This document shows positions 17,967-26,870 of a stretch of DNA of 64,000 bases, one piece after another. Numbering within the stretch: the first letter of the stretch is position 1; every line of letters begins with the position of its first letter. The stretch is from Anaerolineales bacterium (GTDB lineage Bacteria > Chloroflexota > Anaerolineae > Anaerolineales > Villigracilaceae): the NCBI GenBank assembly GCA_025056175.1, contig JANWWK010000061.1:1-64000 (forward strand). Direction: 5' to 3'. The notes under the pieces are model-generated. The model was not told the DNA's origin. It saw nothing but the letters and a program-made list of their open reading frames with translations, and made no database searches. Position numbers and translations under genes: made by a program.

Positions 17967-18314
17967 ATGCGTGTCAAAGGCGGTCCGAGAGGACATCTTC
18001 GCCACAAAAAAATCTTGAAATTGACCAAAGGTCAACGCGGCACCCGCCACTTCCTCTTCAAGCGCGCCAACGAGGCGATGCTGAAGAGCCTGTGGTATGC
18101 CACGCGCGACCGGCGCACCCGCAAACGCGACCTGCGCCGGCTGTGGATTGCGCGCATCAATGCCGCTGCGCGCCTGAACGGCATTTCCTACAGCCGTCTG
18201 GTTGCGGCCATGAAGAAGGCCAACATCACACTCAACCGCAAAATGCTGGCCGACCTGGCCGTGCGCGACCCGCAGGCGTTTGCCGCCGTCGTCGCGCAAG
18301 CCAAACAGGCGTAA
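17967..18314 (+). CDS. rplT: 50S ribosomal protein L20
   Basis: 115 residues, the family length. Basic N-terminal extension with [13 protein letters not shown] and the [15 protein letters not shown] helix, followed by [26 protein letters not shown], all typical of L20. It binds 23S rRNA early in 50S assembly. GGAGG precedes the ATG by 9 nt. Last gene of the infC operon, followed by a strong terminator. Confidence 0.97.
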   Translation: MRVKGGPRGHLRHKKILKLTKGQRGTRHFLFKRANEAMLKSLWYATRDRRTRKRDLRRLWIARINAAARLNGISYSRLVAAMKKANITLNRKMLADLAVRDPQAFAAVVAQAKQA

Positions 18315-18333
18315 CGCCTCACACATGACCATG

Positions 18334-18370
18334 CCCGCCGGACGAGTATCTCGTCCGGCGGGTTGTTTTG
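18334..18370 (+). terminator. Terminator of the infC-rpmI-rplT operon
   Basis: A 13-bp perfect stem (18334-18346 with 18350-18362), a 3-nt loop, then TTGTTTTG. Very stable. Confidence 0.9.
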
Positions 18371-18375
18371 TCATT

Positions 18376-20847
18376 TCAGGCGAATGAATCGTACAACGAA
18401 CGGACGCTCACCCGGTTTTCCGGTGTCCAACCGGCAGGCAGGGGCGTGGAGACGGTCACGGTCGCGCCGGCGGGAAGGTCGAAGTAGTTGTCGCTGAAGA
18501 CGGCATCAGCCCCTTCGATGGAGAGTTCTACGAAACGGGCCAGGGTCTTCGCCGAGACATCCACCAAGAGCGTGTCGCCCTCGATGCGGGTTTGGGCTTT
18601 CAGGCCGGGCTTGCGCAGTTCGAGGTGTTTGTTGGCGACAAAGGGCGTCACGCTGCGGGCGGCGAGTTGACCGTCTCGCCACAGTTCAGCCACGAACACG
18701 ACCTTTTTCTGGTTTTCGGGCGTGACCCAGGTCGAAAAATCCTGGGTTGTCACGAGCGTATCGGCCAGCGCCAGCGCACGGACGAATTGCTCACCCTTTT
18801 GCAGAATTTTGCCATCCAGCGTCTCCAGCCGCCAGCGGACGGTGACATCCACCGGTTCGACCAGGTCGCTGGTGACGTGGACTTTCATCGTCTTGCCATA
18901 GTCTGCCACCGAGAGCAGGAGCGGGGCGTAGAAGCGTTTGGCGGCATAGTGGAGCGCCTTCCAGCGTCCGTAATAATCGAGCGAAGACCACGAAGCCACC
19001 GGCCAGCAGTCATTCAGTTGCCAGATGAGCGTGCCGCTGACGCGCTGCCGGTTGCGCCGCCAGTGTTCCACGCCATAACGGATTCCTTCGGCCTGCAAGA
19101 CCAGGCTGAGATAGACCAGCGAAGCAAAGTCTTTGGGCATTCGGAAGGTGTCGGTCATCTGGGCAATCATCAGGCCGTTGCCCGAACCGCTGCGCTGGTG
19201 ATGTTCCATGATGTAGGAGGTCATGTTCCAGTCGGCGGGGTCGGCGTAGGTGGCAATCGTTTGGAGCGGCGGCAGCGCCTGAAAGCCAAATTCGCTCATG
19301 AAGCGCGGGAATTGCGTGCGGTAGGCGGTGAACGGCTTGCGCCCGTGCCATACATCCCAGTAATGGCAATCTCCCTGCGCCTGGCCGTTGGCTTCTTTAA
19401 AGGGTGTGTCTGAGGAAGCCGAACTGGGCCAATAGGGGGTGTCGGGGTCCTCGACCTCGAGCAGTTCAGGTAGCATCTGGTGGAACATGCGGTCATAGCC
19501 GTCTTTCAGGCGTTGATTGAGCGGGTCATCGGGCTTGTTCCAGCCCCAATCGCACCAGCCCTGCTCCATCTCGTTGTTGCCGCACCACAGCGCCAGGCTG
19601 GCGCGATGCCGCAGACGGCGGATGTTCTCAATTGCCTCGATGCGCACGTTCTCGAAGAAATCCGCGTCCGCCGGGTAAATGCCACAGGCGAACATGAAAT
19701 CCTGCCAGACCAGCAGGCCGTACCGGTCGCACAGGTCGTAGAAGGTCTCTTCGGGGTAATAGCCGCCGCCCCACACGCGCAGCATGTTCATGTTGGCGTC
19801 GGCGGCAGAACGGATGAGATGTTCAAGATGGGCAGGCGTCAGGCGGGTGGGGAAGGAATCGGCGGGAATCCAATCGGCGCCTTTGGCGAACAGGCGCACG
19901 CCGTTGACGTAGAAGGTGAATTCCTTGCCCCACTGGTCAGGTTCCTGGCGCAGTTCAATCGTCCGCAAACCGATTTGATAGACGCGGCGGTGGAGGATGG
20001 TTTCGCCTTTTTTCAGCGTCACTTCAACACCGTAAAGCGGCTGTTTTCCATAACCATTCGGCCACCAGAGTTGGGGGTTGGCGATTGATAATTCGAGATT
20101 GCAGATTTGCCCGGTATTTTCCTCGAACCAGAACAGCGTTTCTTGCGCCGACTGCGTGCTTCCGTCAGGGTGAACGACTTTCAGGCTGGCGGTGAGTTCC
20201 GCGCCAGGGGGAGTGGAAGCAGTGACATCGACGGTAACGGTCACGCTGCCATCGTCCTCGAAGCGCTGGCGCAGGTGAACGTCTTCCAGCCGGGCTGAAA
20301 ACGCCTCGAGCCGGATGTCTTTCCAAATACCAATCGGCGGCAGTTTGGGACCCCAATCCCAGCCCCAATGGCAGGGCGCTTTGCGCAAATGCGGCCCGCC
20401 GGGGATGTCGCCGCCGCCCGTCAGGGGCAGTTGCGCCTGTTTGCCGGTGATGAAGCGCACCGGCGAGCCGAACACAATGCGAATTTCGTTTTCGCCCGCT
20501 TTGAGCAGGTCTTTCACATCCCATTCCCAGCGGCGGAACATGTTTTCGGCGTGGCCGAGATACGTTCCGTTGATGTACACATCCGCAATCGTATCGAGCC
20601 CGTCGCAGACCAGGACAAGGTTGGGTTCGGTCAGCAAAACGTCATTCACGCTGAAGACGCGGCGGTATTCCCAATCCGTTTCGGCCACCCACATCACCTT
20701 CAGTTCGTTATCCGCCACGAACGGGTCGGGGATTTTGCCCAGCGCCAGCAGGTCGGTATGCACGCCGCCCGGCACGGTGGCGGGCAGCCAGTCTTCGGTT
20801 CCGGCCTGGCGAAACTGCCAGCTGCCGGAGAGAGTCAGGGTTTTCAT
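18376..20847 (-). CDS. Beta-mannosidase, GH2 family
   Basis: 823 residues, typical of GH2 beta-mannosidases, which remove terminal beta-mannose from mannans or N-glycans. An N-terminal jelly-roll and Ig-like domains (1-300) precede the TIM barrel with the acid/base in GNNEM (E426) and the nucleophile in MSEFGFQ (E519). The WGWDWGPKLP segment (161-170) is a beta-mannosidase landmark. No signal peptide, so it probably acts in the cytosol on imported oligosaccharides. GAGGAAAAC precedes the ATG; a TATAAT (minus, 20888-20883) is the likely -10. No transporter is adjacent. Confidence 0.92.
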   Translation of the reverse strand: MKTLTLSGSWQFRQAGTEDWLPATVPGGVHTDLLALGKIPDPFVADNELKVMWVAETDWEYRRVFSVNDVLLTEPNLVLVCDGLDTIADVYINGTYLGHAENMFRRWEWDVKDLLKAGENEIRIVFGSPVRFITGKQAQLPLTGGGDIPGGPHLRKAPCHWGWDWGPKLPPIGIWKDIRLEAFSARLEDVHLRQRFEDDGSVTVTVDVTASTPPGAELTASLKVVHPDGSTQSAQETLFWFEENTGQICNLELSIANPQLWWPNGYGKQPLYGVEVTLKKGETILHRRVYQIGLRTIELRQEPDQWGKEFTFYVNGVRLFAKGADWIPADSFPTRLTPAHLEHLIRSAADANMNMLRVWGGGYYPEETFYDLCDRYGLLVWQDFMFACGIYPADADFFENVRIEAIENIRRLRHRASLALWCGNNEMEQGWCDWGWNKPDDPLNQRLKDGYDRMFHQMLPELLEVEDPDTPYWPSSASSDTPFKEANGQAQGDCHYWDVWHGRKPFTAYRTQFPRFMSEFGFQALPPLQTIATYADPADWNMTSYIMEHHQRSGSGNGLMIAQMTDTFRMPKDFASLVYLSLVLQAEGIRYGVEHWRRNRQRVSGTLIWQLNDCWPVASWSSLDYYGRWKALHYAAKRFYAPLLLSVADYGKTMKVHVTSDLVEPVDVTVRWRLETLDGKILQKGEQFVRALALADTLVTTQDFSTWVTPENQKKVVFVAELWRDGQLAARSVTPFVANKHLELRKPGLKAQTRIEGDTLLVDVSAKTLARFVELSIEGADAVFSDNYFDLPAGATVTVSTPLPAGWTPENRVSVRSLYDSFA

Positions 20848-20931
20848 AGTTTTCCTCGGGAAAAAGATGTCGGTGCGCTCCGATTATAGCGAGTTTGAAA
20901 AAAACGGTGGCTTTGCAGGCCAGTTTCATAA

Positions 20932-20937
20932 TAAAAT
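20932..20937 (+). promoter_or_regulatory. -10 element of fmt, leaderless spacing
   Basis: TAAAAT 6 nt before the fmt ATG (20944). Predicted +1 coincides with the start codon and there is no Shine-Dalgarno. Confidence 0.45.
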
Positions 20938-20943
20938 CAGGCT

Positions 20944-21909
20944 ATGAACTTACCGCGCGTCGTCTTCATGGGTTCGCCCGATTTCGCCGTCCCGGCCTTG
21001 CGTGCGCTCGTCGCCGCGAAATATCCCGTTGTGGGCGTCATCACCCAGCCCGACCGGCCTGCCGGGCGTGGGAATGTGATGACCCCGCCGCCGGTCAAAG
21101 TGGCTGCGCTGGAATTGGGACTGGAAGTCTGCCAGCCCGAAAAACTGCGCGCGCCCGAAGCCATGCAACAACTCCGGGCATGGAATCCGGACTTGATTGT
21201 GGTGGCCGCCTTCGGGCAAATTCTGCGCCCCGACGTGTTAACCCTGCCCCGCTGGGGTTGCGTCAACATCCACGCTTCGCTATTGCCTCGTCACCGCGGC
21301 GCGGCGCCCATCCAGGCTGCCATCCTCGCCGGGGATAAAGAGACCGGCATTACGATTATGCTGATGGACGAAGGCATCGACACCGGCCCGATGCTTGCCC
21401 AACGCGCGATTCCCATCGCGCCGCAGGAAACAGGCGGCACGCTCTTCGAGAAATTATCCGTGATGGGCGGCGAACTCTTGCTCGAAACGCTGCCCCGCTA
21501 CCTGAGCGGCGAACTCATCCCCCAGCCGCAACCCGCCCAGGGCGCCACGTATGCCCCCATGCTCAAAAAAGAAGACGGTCTGCTCGACTTTACACGCCCT
21601 GCCGCCGAACTGGAACGCAAAATCCGCGCGTTTCAGCCCTGGCCGGGCACGTTCATGCACTGGCAGGGCGCGCCGCTCAAGATTCATAAGGCGCATGTGA
21701 GGGGGGAAACGGGGAGACAGGACGACAGAGAGGCCGGGAAACTACTGGTAATAGAAGGTCTGCCCGCTGTCGTTACCGGGGATGGCGTCCTTGTCATAGA
21801 TGAACTCCAGCCGCCGGGAAAGAGTAAAATGCCTGGCAAAGCCTTCCTGGCGGGGGGGAGAATCTGGGAATCTCCCCCGCAGGTTGAACAAAATAAATCT
21901 GGAAAATGA
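20944..21909 (+). CDS. fmt: Methionyl-tRNA formyltransferase
   Basis: 321 residues. It transfers formyl from 10-formyl-THF to Met-tRNAfMet. The catalytic core shows N108-x-H110 (NIHASLLPRHRGAAP) and D146 (DEGIDTG). MNLPRVVFMGSPDFAVPALR is the standard start. The C-terminal OB domain is partly eroded and ends in a low-complexity basic tail. The stop overlaps the ATG of the next gene (ATGA), so the two are co-translated. No def gene is adjacent in this window. Confidence 0.95.
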   Translation: MNLPRVVFMGSPDFAVPALRALVAAKYPVVGVITQPDRPAGRGNVMTPPPVKVAALELGLEVCQPEKLRAPEAMQQLRAWNPDLIVVAAFGQILRPDVLTLPRWGCVNIHASLLPRHRGAAPIQAAILAGDKETGITIMLMDEGIDTGPMLAQRAIPIAPQETGGTLFEKLSVMGGELLLETLPRYLSGELIPQPQPAQGATYAPMLKKEDGLLDFTRPAAELERKIRAFQPWPGTFMHWQGAPLKIHKAHVRGETGRQDDREAGKLLVIEGLPAVVTGDGVLVIDELQPPGKSKMPGKAFLAGGRIWESPPQVEQNKSGK

Positions 21910-23153
21910 CCACGAAAACAGACCTTCTCATCGTTGGTGGCGGCCCCATTGGGCTGCATTGCACTTATTTTCTGCTTCAATCCGGGCGAAGTGTAACGCT
22001 GGTGGACCAGGCGCAAGCCGGAGTGGGCAGCGGTTCCGGCAACGCCGGACACATCGTGCCGAGTCACATCGTGCCGCTGGCTGCGCCGGGGGTGATTCCA
22101 ACGGCGCTCCGCTGGATGCTGGACCCACCGCGCAGTCCCTTTGGCTTAAAAATCAGCCTGCAGCCGGCCTATCTCTTGTGGCTCATTCGCTTTGCCGCCG
22201 CCTGCACCGAAGCAAACGTACAACGCGCTATCTCACCGCTGAAGGCTCTGGGGCTGTTGAGCGCAGAACTGTTTGCCCAAATCATTGCCGAAGAACACTT
22301 TGCCTGTAGTTACCGGGAAAACGGCCTGCTCTTTCTTTACAATACCCGCACGGCCTTCGAGGCCGGAAAACACGAAGCCGCGCTTCTGCATCAACACGGC
22401 CTGCCTGCCGAAGTGTTGGAGCGCCAGGCTGTTCACACACGCGAACCGGCTGCATTGGAGAGCGTCTTGGGGGGCGTGCATTTCACCGGGGATGCCTCGC
22501 TTGACCCGGGGGAATATCTGCGTTTGTTAAGAGCGCGCATTCTGACGATGGGCGCACACATTCAAGAGCAGACGCCGGTAACCGGCTTCGAGACGCGCGG
22601 CAACAAAATCGTGCGCGTTTTGAGCACCACCGAAGATTTTGCGCCGGAACAGGTGATATTGGCAGCAGGCGCCTGGTCGCCGCAGATAACGCGCCCGCTG
22701 GGCCTGAATCTGCCGGTGCAACCAGCGCGCGGATATAGCCTGACGGCATCGGGCCTCGAATCGCTGCCGCGCGGGGCGCTCTTGCTGGGGGAGCGGAAAA
22801 TTGCCGTCACCCCATTCGAGAACAAACTGCGAATCACCGGGCGGTTGGAAATCGGCGAAATGTCCACCGCGCCGAACCCGCTCTGGATTCGGCGCATCGA
22901 GGCGGCAGCGCGTGAATACCTGCAGCTGAACGGCGTGCTGCACATCGAGGAGACGTGGGCCGGTCTGCGTCCTGTTACACCAGATGGTCTGCCCGTCATC
23001 GGATACTCCCCTCATTATGAAAACCTGCTACTTGCTACCGGACACGCCATGCTTGGCCTTTCGCTCGCGCCGGCAACAGGCCAGGTGACGGCAGCGCTGG
23101 CCAATGGTCAGCAACTTCCCTTCGAGATTCGTGCATTTGAGTGGCGCTGGTAA
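21906..23153 (+). CDS. FAD-dependent oxidoreductase, DadA/DAO family
   Basis: 415 residues. N-terminal Rossmann motif GGGPIG (11-16), and a C-terminal FAD-contact segment (AGLRPVTPDGLPVIG, then LLLATGHAMLGLSLAPATG) typical of D-amino-acid dehydrogenases and related DAO-fold enzymes. Probably oxidises a small amine or D-amino acid; no adjacent racemase or electron acceptor helps define it. Translationally coupled to fmt by a 4-nt overlap. Confidence 0.82.
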   Translation: MTTKTDLLIVGGGPIGLHCTYFLLQSGRSVTLVDQAQAGVGSGSGNAGHIVPSHIVPLAAPGVIPTALRWMLDPPRSPFGLKISLQPAYLLWLIRFAAACTEANVQRAISPLKALGLLSAELFAQIIAEEHFACSYRENGLLFLYNTRTAFEAGKHEAALLHQHGLPAEVLERQAVHTREPAALESVLGGVHFTGDASLDPGEYLRLLRARILTMGAHIQEQTPVTGFETRGNKIVRVLSTTEDFAPEQVILAAGAWSPQITRPLGLNLPVQPARGYSLTASGLESLPRGALLLGERKIAVTPFENKLRITGRLEIGEMSTAPNPLWIRRIEAAAREYLQLNGVLHIEETWAGLRPVTPDGLPVIGYSPHYENLLLATGHAMLGLSLAPATGQVTAALANGQQLPFEIRAFEWRW

Positions 23154-23174
23154 ACCATCGTAAGGAGAGTGGCC

Positions 23175-24152
23175 ATGCCCAAACCCAAAGTGTTTGTAAC
23201 CCGCATCATCCGCGAGAAGGGGCTGGATCTGGTGAAAGAATTTTGCGAGGCCGAAATTTGGCCGGAAGAACTGCCGCCCGACCGCGCCACGCTGCTGGAA
23301 AAAGTGCGCGGCGTGGAAGGAATTCTCTGCCTTTTGACCGACCGGATTGATGCCGAAGTGCTGGATGCTGCCGGACTGCAGTTGAAGGTGGTGAGCAACC
23401 ACGCTGTTGGATTCGATAACATCGCGATTGGCGAGGCCACAGCACGCGGTATCCCGGTTGGCAACACCCCCGGTATCCTGACCGATGCGACCGCCGATTT
23501 TGCGTTTGCGCTTTTGCTGGCTGCTGCCCGGCGCCTGACCGAAGCCGAACGCTATCTGCGCGCGGGACGGTGGGTGACCTGGGGGCCTTCGACTTTACTG
23601 GGCATGGATTTGGCCGGCAAGACACTCGGTCTGATAGGGTTCGGACGCATTGGGCAGGCAGTTGCCAAACGCGCCATCGGGTTCGACCTGCGCGTACTTT
23701 ACTATGACCCTTCGGCCCTGCCCGCGTGGAACGCCACGCCGGTTGAAACGCTCGATGAACTGTTGCGGCAATCCGATTTCGTTTCGATACACACCCCGCT
23801 AACCGAACGAACGCGCCGTATGGTCAACGCGGAATTTCTCGCCAAAATGAAGCCGACCGCCGTGCTGGTGAACACAGCGCGGGGCGGCGTGCTGGACCAG
23901 GAAGCATTGTACGAAGCCCTCAAAGCGCAACGGATTTTTGCCGCTGCGCTCGATGTGACCGACCCGGAGCCCTTGCCGCTTGACTCGCCGCTTCTGACGC
24001 TGGAAAACTGCCTGATTACTCCCCACATTGCCAGCGCTTCCGCTTACACGCGCGATATGATGGCCTACCTGGCAGCACAAAATCTTTTGGCGGGGCTGAA
24101 AGGCGAACGCTTACCGTACTGCGTGAACCCGGAAGTGTACAACCGCGCCTGA
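23175..24152 (+). CDS. D-2-hydroxyacid dehydrogenase (glyoxylate/hydroxypyruvate reductase type)
   Basis: 325 residues. NAD(P)-binding motif GFGRIG (155-160) and the catalytic triad R236 (NTARGG), E265 and H284 (TPHIASAS). This is the layout of glyoxylate/hydroxypyruvate reductases and related D-2-hydroxyacid dehydrogenases. AAGGAG lies 7 nt before ATG 23175; the GTG at 23169 is too close to it. Likely co-transcribed with the oxidoreductase 21 bp upstream, which suggests a small amino-acid or hydroxyacid pathway. Exact substrate unresolved. Confidence 0.88.
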   Translation: MPKPKVFVTRIIREKGLDLVKEFCEAEIWPEELPPDRATLLEKVRGVEGILCLLTDRIDAEVLDAAGLQLKVVSNHAVGFDNIAIGEATARGIPVGNTPGILTDATADFAFALLLAAARRLTEAERYLRAGRWVTWGPSTLLGMDLAGKTLGLIGFGRIGQAVAKRAIGFDLRVLYYDPSALPAWNATPVETLDELLRQSDFVSIHTPLTERTRRMVNAEFLAKMKPTAVLVNTARGGVLDQEALYEALKAQRIFAAALDVTDPEPLPLDSPLLTLENCLITPHIASASAYTRDMMAYLAAQNLLAGLKGERLPYCVNPEVYNRA

Positions 24153-24157
24153 GACGG

Positions 24158-25198
24158 TCAATCTAACAGATACGCCAGAATCCACCGCGTGGTGGCTTCC
24201 AGGGCTTCGGTGTGCGTGCGTTCGTAGTTGTGAGAAGCATCCACACCTGGCCCAATGAGTGCAACGGCTACATCCCCTCCGGCATACCAGAAGGCTTCGC
24301 CATCCGAACCATAGTGGGGATAAATATCCACCCTGTAAGGAATGTTGTGCTGTTCAGCCAGGCGGCGCAGTTTCTGGCTCAAACCGTGATGGTACGGGCC
24401 GCCGCTGTCTTTGACGCACAAGGTGGCATGAAATTCATCCGAAGTCTGCCCCTGCCCAATCGCGGCCATATCTACCGAGAGCAATTCGTGAACTTCTGCC
24501 GGAATCCCTGCCGCCGCACCATGCCCTACTTCCTCGTAGTTGCTGAAGTGAAAGTAGGTCGTTTGGGCTGGTTGCAGACCGGCATCATAAAGAGACTTAA
24601 TCGCCGAGACCAGATTGGCAACACAGGCCTTGTCATCCAGAAAACGGGAGCGGACGAAGCCCTCGGTGATTTCCACCCGCGGGTCAAACGCGACAAAATC
24701 GCCCACCTGCACGCCCAGGGCGCGGGTTTCCTCCGCAGACGTCGTGCGCGCATCCAGACGGACGACCATGTTCTCTTCTGTGCGGCGCGTTTCGTTGACT
24801 TTTTCGCCATAGACATGCGCCGAAGCCTCCTCAAACAGGTAAGACCCGCGCACACGGCGGCCATCGTTGCATAGAACCCAGCATCCCTCGGTTTCCACGC
24901 CATTGAGAATCAGGCCGCCAATACGGGTAAGCTTCAGCCGCCCATCCGATTTGATTTCTTTCACCATCGCGCCAAGCGTATCCACATGCGCGGTAAGCGC
25001 ACGGGGAGCATTGTCGGCACGCCCCTGCCAGCGTGCCACCAAAGCGCCTTTGCGCGTCCGGCTCAATTGCAAAGGATACGGCGCCAGTTCCCGCTCCAGG
25101 AACGCAATCGCTTCTTCGGTGTAACCAGTGGGAGAGGGAATGTTTAGCAGGCGAGTCAAAAAATCGAGCAGGTAGGGGGTGTTGACAGGAGGAAGCAT
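24158..25198 (-). CDS. M42 family aminopeptidase
   Basis: 346 residues. Dinuclear metallopeptidase of the M42 (tetrahedral aminopeptidase / glutamyl aminopeptidase / FrvX) family. Metal and catalytic residues are visible in TAHVDTLG (H71, D73), SRFLDDKACV and NYEEVGHGAA. The family forms large cytosolic dodecamers that trim peptides. GGAG stands 6-7 nt before the ATG. Converges with the 2-hydroxyacid dehydrogenase; only 5 bp lie between the two stops. Confidence 0.9.
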   Translation of the reverse strand: MLPPVNTPYLLDFLTRLLNIPSPTGYTEEAIAFLERELAPYPLQLSRTRKGALVARWQGRADNAPRALTAHVDTLGAMVKEIKSDGRLKLTRIGGLILNGVETEGCWVLCNDGRRVRGSYLFEEASAHVYGEKVNETRRTEENMVVRLDARTTSAEETRALGVQVGDFVAFDPRVEITEGFVRSRFLDDKACVANLVSAIKSLYDAGLQPAQTTYFHFSNYEEVGHGAAAGIPAEVHELLSVDMAAIGQGQTSDEFHATLCVKDSGGPYHHGLSQKLRRLAEQHNIPYRVDIYPHYGSDGEAFWYAGGDVAVALIGPGVDASHNYERTHTEALEATTRWILAYLLD

Positions 25199-25248
25199 GA
25201 GAAACTCCGATGTTCAGTATTCAGAGAGCAGCAAACGGCGGTTAATGG

Positions 25249-25677
25249 TCAGGGAGATGGTTCGAGCTGTTCAAAGCGGGTAATGGTATGCCGCCACGCC
25301 GCAGGAATGGAAATGGTGGCGTGATTCCGGTAGTTGAAGGTGACGATAACGGTGGCCCCCGTTGCATACAGTTTGCCGCTGGTGTCGGTCAGTTCGTATT
25401 CCATCGTCATAGATTTGTTTCCCAGTCGGCTGACTCGCACTCCCACCTGTGCCTGCGTTCCAAAATAGAGCGGCGCTTTGAAGGTGACGGTTGCCTCGGC
25501 AACGATGATGCCAATTTCCAGAAAGGACTGGTCTTGCGAAAACAGGCCCAGGTGAACCAGATACTGAACGCGCGCCTGCTCGAAGTAAGTGAGAAAACGG
25601 GCGTTATTGACATGTCCTTGCGGGTCCAGGTCGGCGTAGCGAACTTCGATAGGGTGACGAAAGTGGAAGGCAGGCAT
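25249..25677 (-). CDS. Acyl-CoA thioesterase, hot-dog fold (YbgC/4HBT type)
   Basis: 142 residues. The motif YADLDPQGHVNNARFLTYFE near the N-terminus carries the catalytic Asp of 4HBT-type thioesterases. The rest is a single hot-dog domain ending soon after FNYRNH. It probably hydrolyses short or aromatic acyl-CoAs. ATG 25677 begins directly at the domain; the frame reading back to 25782 crosses a promoter and terminator and is rejected. A TATAAT 6 nt before the ATG suggests a leaderless mRNA. Confidence 0.85.
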   Translation of the reverse strand: MPAFHFRHPIEVRYADLDPQGHVNNARFLTYFEQARVQYLVHLGLFSQDQSFLEIGIIVAEATVTFKAPLYFGTQAQVGVRVSRLGNKSMTMEYELTDTSGKLYATGATVIVTFNYRNHATISIPAAWRHTITRFEQLEPSP

Positions 25678-25683
25678 GGCAGG

Positions 25684-25689
25684 ATTATA
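25684..25689 (-). promoter_or_regulatory. -10 element of the thioesterase gene, leaderless spacing
   Basis: On the minus strand TATAAT is followed by CCTGCC and then the ATG. A weak TTACGT could be the -35 with a 17-bp spacer. No Shine-Dalgarno. Confidence 0.5.
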
Positions 25690-25727
25690 AAGCCGAAATT
25701 GGGAATACGTAATAGGGCAGTTAAAGA

Positions 25728-25764
25728 GAAAAAATCGAGGGCGCGTCTGTACCGCGCCCTCGAT
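25728..25764 (-). terminator. Terminator of the PFOR/DHOD-like operon
   Basis: Minus strand: 12-bp perfect stem (25764-25753 with 25745-25734), 7-nt loop, then a run of six T. Confidence 0.9.
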
Positions 25765-25801
25765 ACACGGGTTATTGTTCACTGATTACTGAACACTGGC
25801 G

Positions 25802-26809
25802 TTACGGCAAATCGCGGAATGAGCCTAACACGCGCATATAGTTGGCGCGCTCAAAGGCCGCCGGTTCGCGCACAGCTTTCTGACTCATGCTGCCCTGCAT
25901 TTGTTGAATGGATTGGTACTCGTGTTCCTCCATCCAGGCGGTCATATTGGCGAGCAAATCGGGGATGCGATTGTAGCCATTCTTCAAAATTTCGGAGGCA
26001 ATCATCACCACCTGAGCACCGGCCATCATGGCTTTCAACACATCGGCAGCAGTGTGAACGCCGGTGGTCAGCGCCAGGTCGGCGTTGATGCGCCCGTAGA
26101 GAATCGATACCCACCGCAGCGGCAGGCGCAATTCTTCAGAAGTGGAAAGCACGAGCGTGTGCTGGACTTCCAGATTGTCCAAGTCGAAATCGGGTTGATA
26201 GAAGCGATTGAACAACACCAGCCCATCGGCGCCGGCCTGCACCAGCCGTTTGGCAAAGTTAGGCAGAGAGGTGATGAACGGACTAAGTTTGACCGAGACC
26301 GGGATGCTCACCGACGCCTTGACATCGGCTACTAATTCAACCTGCGCGTTCTCTAATTCCTGACCGGTCAGGTCCGGGTCAGTTGCCAGGTAATACAGGT
26401 TGAGTTCGATGGCATCGGCGCCGGCATCCTGCATATAGCGGGCATAGCGCGTCCAACCACCGGAGGAGACGCCGTTAAGCGAACCGATGACCGGTACACT
26501 CACCGATTTCTTGACGGCGGTGAGGTGGTCGAGATATTTGCCCGGTCCCATCGTGTAGAGACCGGTATCGGGGAGGTATGTTTGGGCTTCGGCGAAGGAT
26601 TCTGTGCCGCGCGTCAGGTAGTGGTCAAGTTCCAGGCTTTCCTGGATGATTTGCTCCTCGAAGAGCGAATACATTACGATTGCCCCCACACCGGCTTCGT
26701 CCAATTTTCTGGCTGAATCCAGTTTCTTGGTGAGGGGCGAAGCCGAAGCCACAATGGGGTTCTTGAGCGTCAAACCCAGATAGCGAGTCGTCAGGTCGGT
26801 CATAGTCAT
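25802..26809 (-). CDS. Dihydroorotate dehydrogenase-like TIM-barrel flavoprotein
   Basis: 335 residues with the FMN-binding TIM-barrel of class 1 DHODs ([39 protein letters not shown]). The usual active-site loop with Cys or Ser in an NxS[CS]PN context is replaced by [12 protein letters not shown], so true DHOD activity is doubtful. Such proteins are often encoded next to pyruvate:ferredoxin oxidoreductase, as here (62 bp downstream of nifJ), suggesting a redox partner role. Start ATG 26809 is close to its GAGG; ATG 26803 is the alternative. No pyrimidine genes are nearby. Confidence 0.82.
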   Translation of the reverse strand: MTMTDLTTRYLGLTLKNPIVASASPLTKKLDSARKLDEAGVGAIVMYSLFEEQIIQESLELDHYLTRGTESFAEAQTYLPDTGLYTMGPGKYLDHLTAVKKSVSVPVIGSLNGVSSGGWTRYARYMQDAGADAIELNLYYLATDPDLTGQELENAQVELVADVKASVSIPVSVKLSPFITSLPNFAKRLVQAGADGLVLFNRFYQPDFDLDNLEVQHTLVLSTSEELRLPLRWVSILYGRINADLALTTGVHTAADVLKAMMAGAQVVMIASEILKNGYNRIPDLLANMTAWMEEHEYQSIQQMQGSMSQKAVREPAAFERANYMRVLGSFRDLP

Positions 26810-26827
26810 TTTCCTCGATTTTTGAAG

Positions 26828-26862
26828 AAGGTGACAGCCTCTCTCGAAGCGGCTGTCACCTT
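26828..26862 (-). promoter_or_regulatory. Intercistronic hairpin between nifJ and the DHOD-like gene
   Basis: A 12-bp perfect stem (26828-26839 with 26851-26862) with an 11-nt loop. On the coding (minus) strand it lacks a T-run, so it is more likely an mRNA processing or stability element than a terminator. Confidence 0.5.
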
Positions 26863-26870
26863 TTCGTCAA